Source of the DNA: SIG603 sp964370115
Lineage (GTDB): Bacteria; Bacillota; Clostridia; Oscillospirales; Acutalibacteraceae
Direction: 5' to 3'
NCBI GenBank assembly: GCA_964370115.1
Contig: CAYJIA010000008.1
Coordinates: 1 to 62,237, forward strand
DNA: 62,237 bases
Positions 59,863 to 62,237 of the stretch are shown one piece after another; within the stretch, counting starts at the first letter, position 1, and each line of letters opens with the position of its first letter. The translations under genes and the position numbers were made by a program. A model generated the notes under the pieces. The model saw nothing but the letters and a program-made list of their open reading frames with translations, had not been told where the DNA came from and did not search any database.

Positions 59863-60584
59863 TGCCCATAGCATTAATGATAGGCGCCGCACTTGTGGCG
59901 TACATAATAAAAGGAATGTGTGGTTTTGCAAACACTCTTGTATTTAGCACCGCCCTAAGCTTTGCAGGAAGTAACGCAAACATTAGCCCCATCGAAGTAG
60001 TTTTAGGCTTGCCCTCTAACTTCTACTTCGTTATTAAAAACAGAAAAGAAATTAAATACAAACAATGTATCCCACTTATTTTAATACTAGTTGCAGGTCT
60101 TGTTCCAGGTGCCCTACTACTAAAATATGTAAATGTAGATATTATTAAAATCTTTTTCGGCTTCTTTGTGCTTTATCTGTCTATCGATATGTTGATGGGT
60201 GAATACCGAACAAAAATTAAAAAGCCACATAAGGCAACCTTACTTATAATTGCGATTTTATCTGGTATACTTTGTGGACTTTTCGGAATTGGCGCAATGC
60301 TTGCCTCTTATTTTGGAAAAACAACACAAAACTCACAGGCGTTTAAAGGCAATCTATGCTTTGTATTCGGTGTAGAAAATATTTGCAGACTGATTTTATA
60401 CACCGCAATGTCAATTATAAACATAGAAATACTTCAAACCGCCTTGATGCTAATGCCCGTTATGGCGATAGGCTTTGGACTAGGACTTTTCTTTTCAACA
60501 AAAATCAACGAGAAAATGGCAAAGAAATTTATTATAATAATGCTAGGACTGTCGGCGATATCGCTGATTGTTACGAGTATTTGA
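59862..60584 (+). CDS. TauE/SafE-family sulfite/anion exporter
   Basis: 240 residues with about seven to eight membrane segments. IGAALVAYIIKGMCGFANTLVFSTAL (about 6-31) and GILCGLFGIGAMLASYFG (about 145-162) are the two halves' TauE/SafE signatures, each with a GxxxG-like loop. The family moves sulfonates or related anions. Its start overlaps the ychF stop by one base, so it is coupled to ychF. It ends 1 base before a hairpin and repeat copy D. Confidence 0.85.
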   Translation: MPIALMIGAALVAYIIKGMCGFANTLVFSTALSFAGSNANISPIEVVLGLPSNFYFVIKNRKEIKYKQCIPLILILVAGLVPGALLLKYVNVDIIKIFFGFFVLYLSIDMLMGEYRTKIKKPHKATLLIIAILSGILCGLFGIGAMLASYFGKTTQNSQAFKGNLCFVFGVENICRLILYTAMSIINIEILQTALMLMPVMAIGFGLGLFFSTKINEKMAKKFIIIMLGLSAISLIVTSI

Positions 60585-60605
60585 TTAGAACGTATTAGTG
60601 CGTTC

Positions 60606-60834
60606 TAAGTGAAAAGTGAAGAGTGAAGAGTGATGGCGAAAATCCTTCGGATTTTTATTTAAAAGCTTTACTCAATTTTTCTCGAAAAATTGCAGGTCCT
60701 TAGGACTGCGTCCTAAGTCGTTTTCCGCAGAAAGCGAAATCCAATACTTTCAAAAACGCAGGAAGGGTGAATTGAAATGTCCAGTGGACATTTCAAGAGG
60801 GAAACCCTCGTCGGGGGTTTCCCTTGATTTGACA
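60606..60834 (-). repeat. Dispersed hairpin element, copy D
   Basis: Plus-strand coordinates of the hairpins: heptamers TAAGTGA, AAAGTGA, AGAGTGA, AGAGTGA (60606-60633); P6 (AAAATCC-TTC-GGATTTT, 60639-60655); P5 (60673-60692); P4 (CTTAGGAC/GTCCTAAG, 60699-60717); P3 (60719-60736); P2 (TTGAAATGTCC/GGACATTTCAA, 60772-60796); P1 (GGGAAACCC/GGGTTTCCC, 60799-60823); boundary TTGACA at 60829-60834. P1 and P2 share almost no sequence with B and C but stay paired. A further hairpin TTAGAACG/CGTTCTAA (60585-60608) follows the TauE stop codon. The 306-base gap holds no gene. Confidence 0.85.
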
Positions 60835-60853
60835 GTTATACAATTTTAAAAAC

Positions 60854-60890
60854 AAAGGAACGACAATGCAAAAGTCGTTCCTTTTTTATT
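60854..60890. terminator. Bidirectional terminator
   Basis: AAAGGAACGAC (60854-60864) pairs with GTCGTTCCTTT (60874-60884). T-runs follow in both directions (CTTTTTTATTTT on plus, TTGTTTTTAAAA on minus). It ends the solute-binding protein gene. Confidence 0.9.
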
Positions 60891-62237
60891 TTAGCTAAGT
60901 TCGCCAAAGTATATATCTATCCTATCCTGTAGTGCCTTTGCGCAGTCTTCGGCGCTCATTAAGCCGTCGTAATAGTCGAGTATCGTTTTGTATTGCAGGT
61001 CTAGCATAAATGCCGATGCGCTGGGTACAAATAACTCTCTTTCTAGTATCCCCTCAATATTTTCAAAGAAATTTTCTTTTATTTCGTCCGAATAAAGTAA
61101 AAGCGCCTTGTCAAAATACTTTCTAAAGTTATTTTTATTTACTGGTATACCGCCAAAAAACCTGTCGCCGTTCCACTGCCCTTTCCCTGCAATCATTTCT
61201 TTTGAAAGCACCAATGAGCCTACGCTTTCACTTTCATAGATGCAGTATTTGATAAACTCCCATGCAAGCGACGGATTTTTTGCATTTGTTGGTATTGCAA
61301 GCGTGTTTACAGAGGTAAACACTTTACCATTCGATGCGGATATTGGATAAAAATCCGAGGTATTATCGTACTCATTTACTGCTGTACGTATACCTAAAGG
61401 GTGAATGTCTAGATTCATATTAATCAAAAATCTATTGTCCTCAAAAGGTTCTTCATCACTTTCAAGATACTGACCATGTTCATCTCTTGTATAATCATTT
61501 TTGCCATCATATGAGATGGTTTTCTCTAAAAAATCAATAAATTCTTCGCTTTGATAATCGGCTGTAAGCTCGTTTAAGTCAATTTTTGAATCTACTTCTA
61601 TATATATCGAGGGTATCGCCTCAATAATGTTATTCTCTTTTCCCATTCTAATCGCCTCAAACTCGGGTAATTTTTCGCTTTCCTTTACCTTGTAATAAGT
61701 GTCGATAAGAAAGTTATAGTCGACCACATCTATATCATCTTCTGTCATTCCGACAGCCTCTAGGACATCTAGGTTAAATCTCATCAACCTAAACCCCACC
61801 GTCAGTGGCATTGCGGGTAGACGCCCTTTTACCTCCATAGCCTCTAGGACGTTCATAAAATAATCGTCGGTGTCAAAACTTTCGTCAAGCTCGATAAATT
61901 CGTATATATCCCTTAGCATTTCACCGCCTAAAAAGTCTTTATACGATATGTCAAGCCCCCATATCAGGTCGGGTGCATCTCCGCTTATCATTCTTGTTCT
62001 TAAACTTTCAAGCGTCGCACCACTTGCAACAATGATCTCTTCTGCAACCATATCATCAGTTATAAGCCCGTCGCTCATGACAATTTCCACATTGGGATTA
62101 AGCGCCTTAAAGCCGTCTATAAGCTCTATTTCTAGGTCTTTATACCCTGTAAAAATCTCCAAAGTACCCGAAAGTCCACCCTTTCCCACATCCTGTGACA
62201 TAATGCTAAGTTTAGCCGTTTGACCACCATTTCCGCA
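60891..62237 (-). CDS. Sugar-binding lipoprotein of an ABC importer, 5' end outside window
   Basis: 449 visible codons, truncated by the right edge. The first visible codon is a cysteine followed by GNGGQTAKLS, which looks like the lipid-modified cysteine right after signal peptide cleavage, so only the signal peptide is missing. The mature part is a type 1 solute-binding protein: LEIFTGYKDLEIELIDGFKALNPN, RMISGDAPDLIW, YPISASNGKVFTSVNTLAIPTNAKNPSLAWEFIKY. The ABC permeases are presumably outside the window. The ligand is likely a sugar or oligosaccharide. It ends at a strong terminator. Confidence 0.85.
   Translation of the reverse strand, partial: CGNGGQTAKLSIMSQDVGKGGLSGTLEIFTGYKDLEIELIDGFKALNPNVEIVMSDGLITDDMVAEEIIVASGATLESLRTRMISGDAPDLIWGLDISYKDFLGGEMLRDIYEFIELDESFDTDDYFMNVLEAMEVKGRLPAMPLTVGFRLMRFNLDVLEAVGMTEDDIDVVDYNFLIDTYYKVKESEKLPEFEAIRMGKENNIIEAIPSIYIEVDSKIDLNELTADYQSEEFIDFLEKTISYDGKNDYTRDEHGQYLESDEEPFEDNRFLINMNLDIHPLGIRTAVNEYDNTSDFYPISASNGKVFTSVNTLAIPTNAKNPSLAWEFIKYCIYESESVGSLVLSKEMIAGKGQWNGDRFFGGIPVNKNNFRKYFDKALLLYSDEIKENFFENIEGILERELFVPSASAFMLDLQYKTILDYYDGLMSAEDCAKALQDRIDIYFGELS

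Overview
The window looks like a chromosomal segment of an AT-rich, Gram-positive, spore-forming anaerobe of the class Clostridia. The evidence is: spore genes (a PdaA-like cortex deacetylase at the left edge, SpoVAE), a phenylalanine T-box in front of pheST, a YwlE-type phosphatase, lipobox lipoproteins, strong Shine-Dalgarno sites with many TTG/GTG starts, and a nnrD-lipoprotein-ndoA order that resembles the acpS-alr-ndoA region of Bacilli. There is no phage, plasmid, insertion-sequence transposase, CRISPR, rRNA or tRNA. Genus cannot be named from the sequence.

Layout. 1-4.1 kb (minus strand): pdaA, metY, a zinc-ribbon membrane protein, class II aldolase fba and an acetyltransferase. 4.2-7.5 kb: a small membrane protein, a double AAA+ ATPase and cutC. 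7.6-11.6 kb (plus): an L-asparaginase of the Rhizobium etli type, then an IlvD/Edd-family dehydratase, a membrane-anchored protein and KDPG aldolase. 11.6-19.2 kb: a hydrolase, RNase H, rpsT with a long leader, a 50-residue membrane protein, a MATE/MarR pair, a CpXC protein and a HAD phosphatase. 19.3-25.5 kb: split chromate transporter, spoVAE, DUF1648 protein, lipoprotein hydrolase, RHH/SPFH pair, diguanylate cyclase. 25.7-32.6 kb: an EF-G-like GTPase and a MarR-controlled heterodimeric ABC exporter. 32.6-36.5 kb: a carbohydrate island (GH130 phosphorylase, AraC regulator, Gfo/Idh dehydrogenase, sugar isomerase). 37.2-41.7 kb (minus): rhomboid, GHL10 lipoprotein-like hydrolase, MazF/NdoA toxin, lipoprotein, nnrD, membrane protein. 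41.8-46.9 kb: T-box, pheS, pheT, uxaC. 47-55.2 kb: an eight-gene housekeeping run (yfbR, dusB, MATE, polA, rlmA, ywlE-like, rimI, tsaD). 55.4-60.6 kb: YfhO/CsbB-like wall glycosylation pair, ychF, TauE/SafE exporter. The right edge holds a truncated sugar-binding lipoprotein.

Metabolic links: uxaC, the IlvD/Edd dehydratase and Eda suggest growth on hexuronates or related sugar acids through 2-keto-3-deoxy intermediates. The GH130/Gfo-Idh/isomerase island suggests phosphorolytic use of mannosides or a related sugar.

The most unusual signal is intergenic. Four copies (A 13.8, B 36.5, C 36.9, D 60.6 kb) of a dispersed element of up to about 225 bp carry up to six consecutive hairpins. Several of these stems differ in sequence between copies but stay base-paired on both arms, so structure rather than sequence is preserved. 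All copies lie between convergent genes. Their P6 ends, and two further fold-back elements (0.56-0.70 and 32.58-32.67 kb), carry tracts of three to five degenerate heptamers that run up to or into neighbouring stop codons. I do not recognise this as a described RNA or repeat family.
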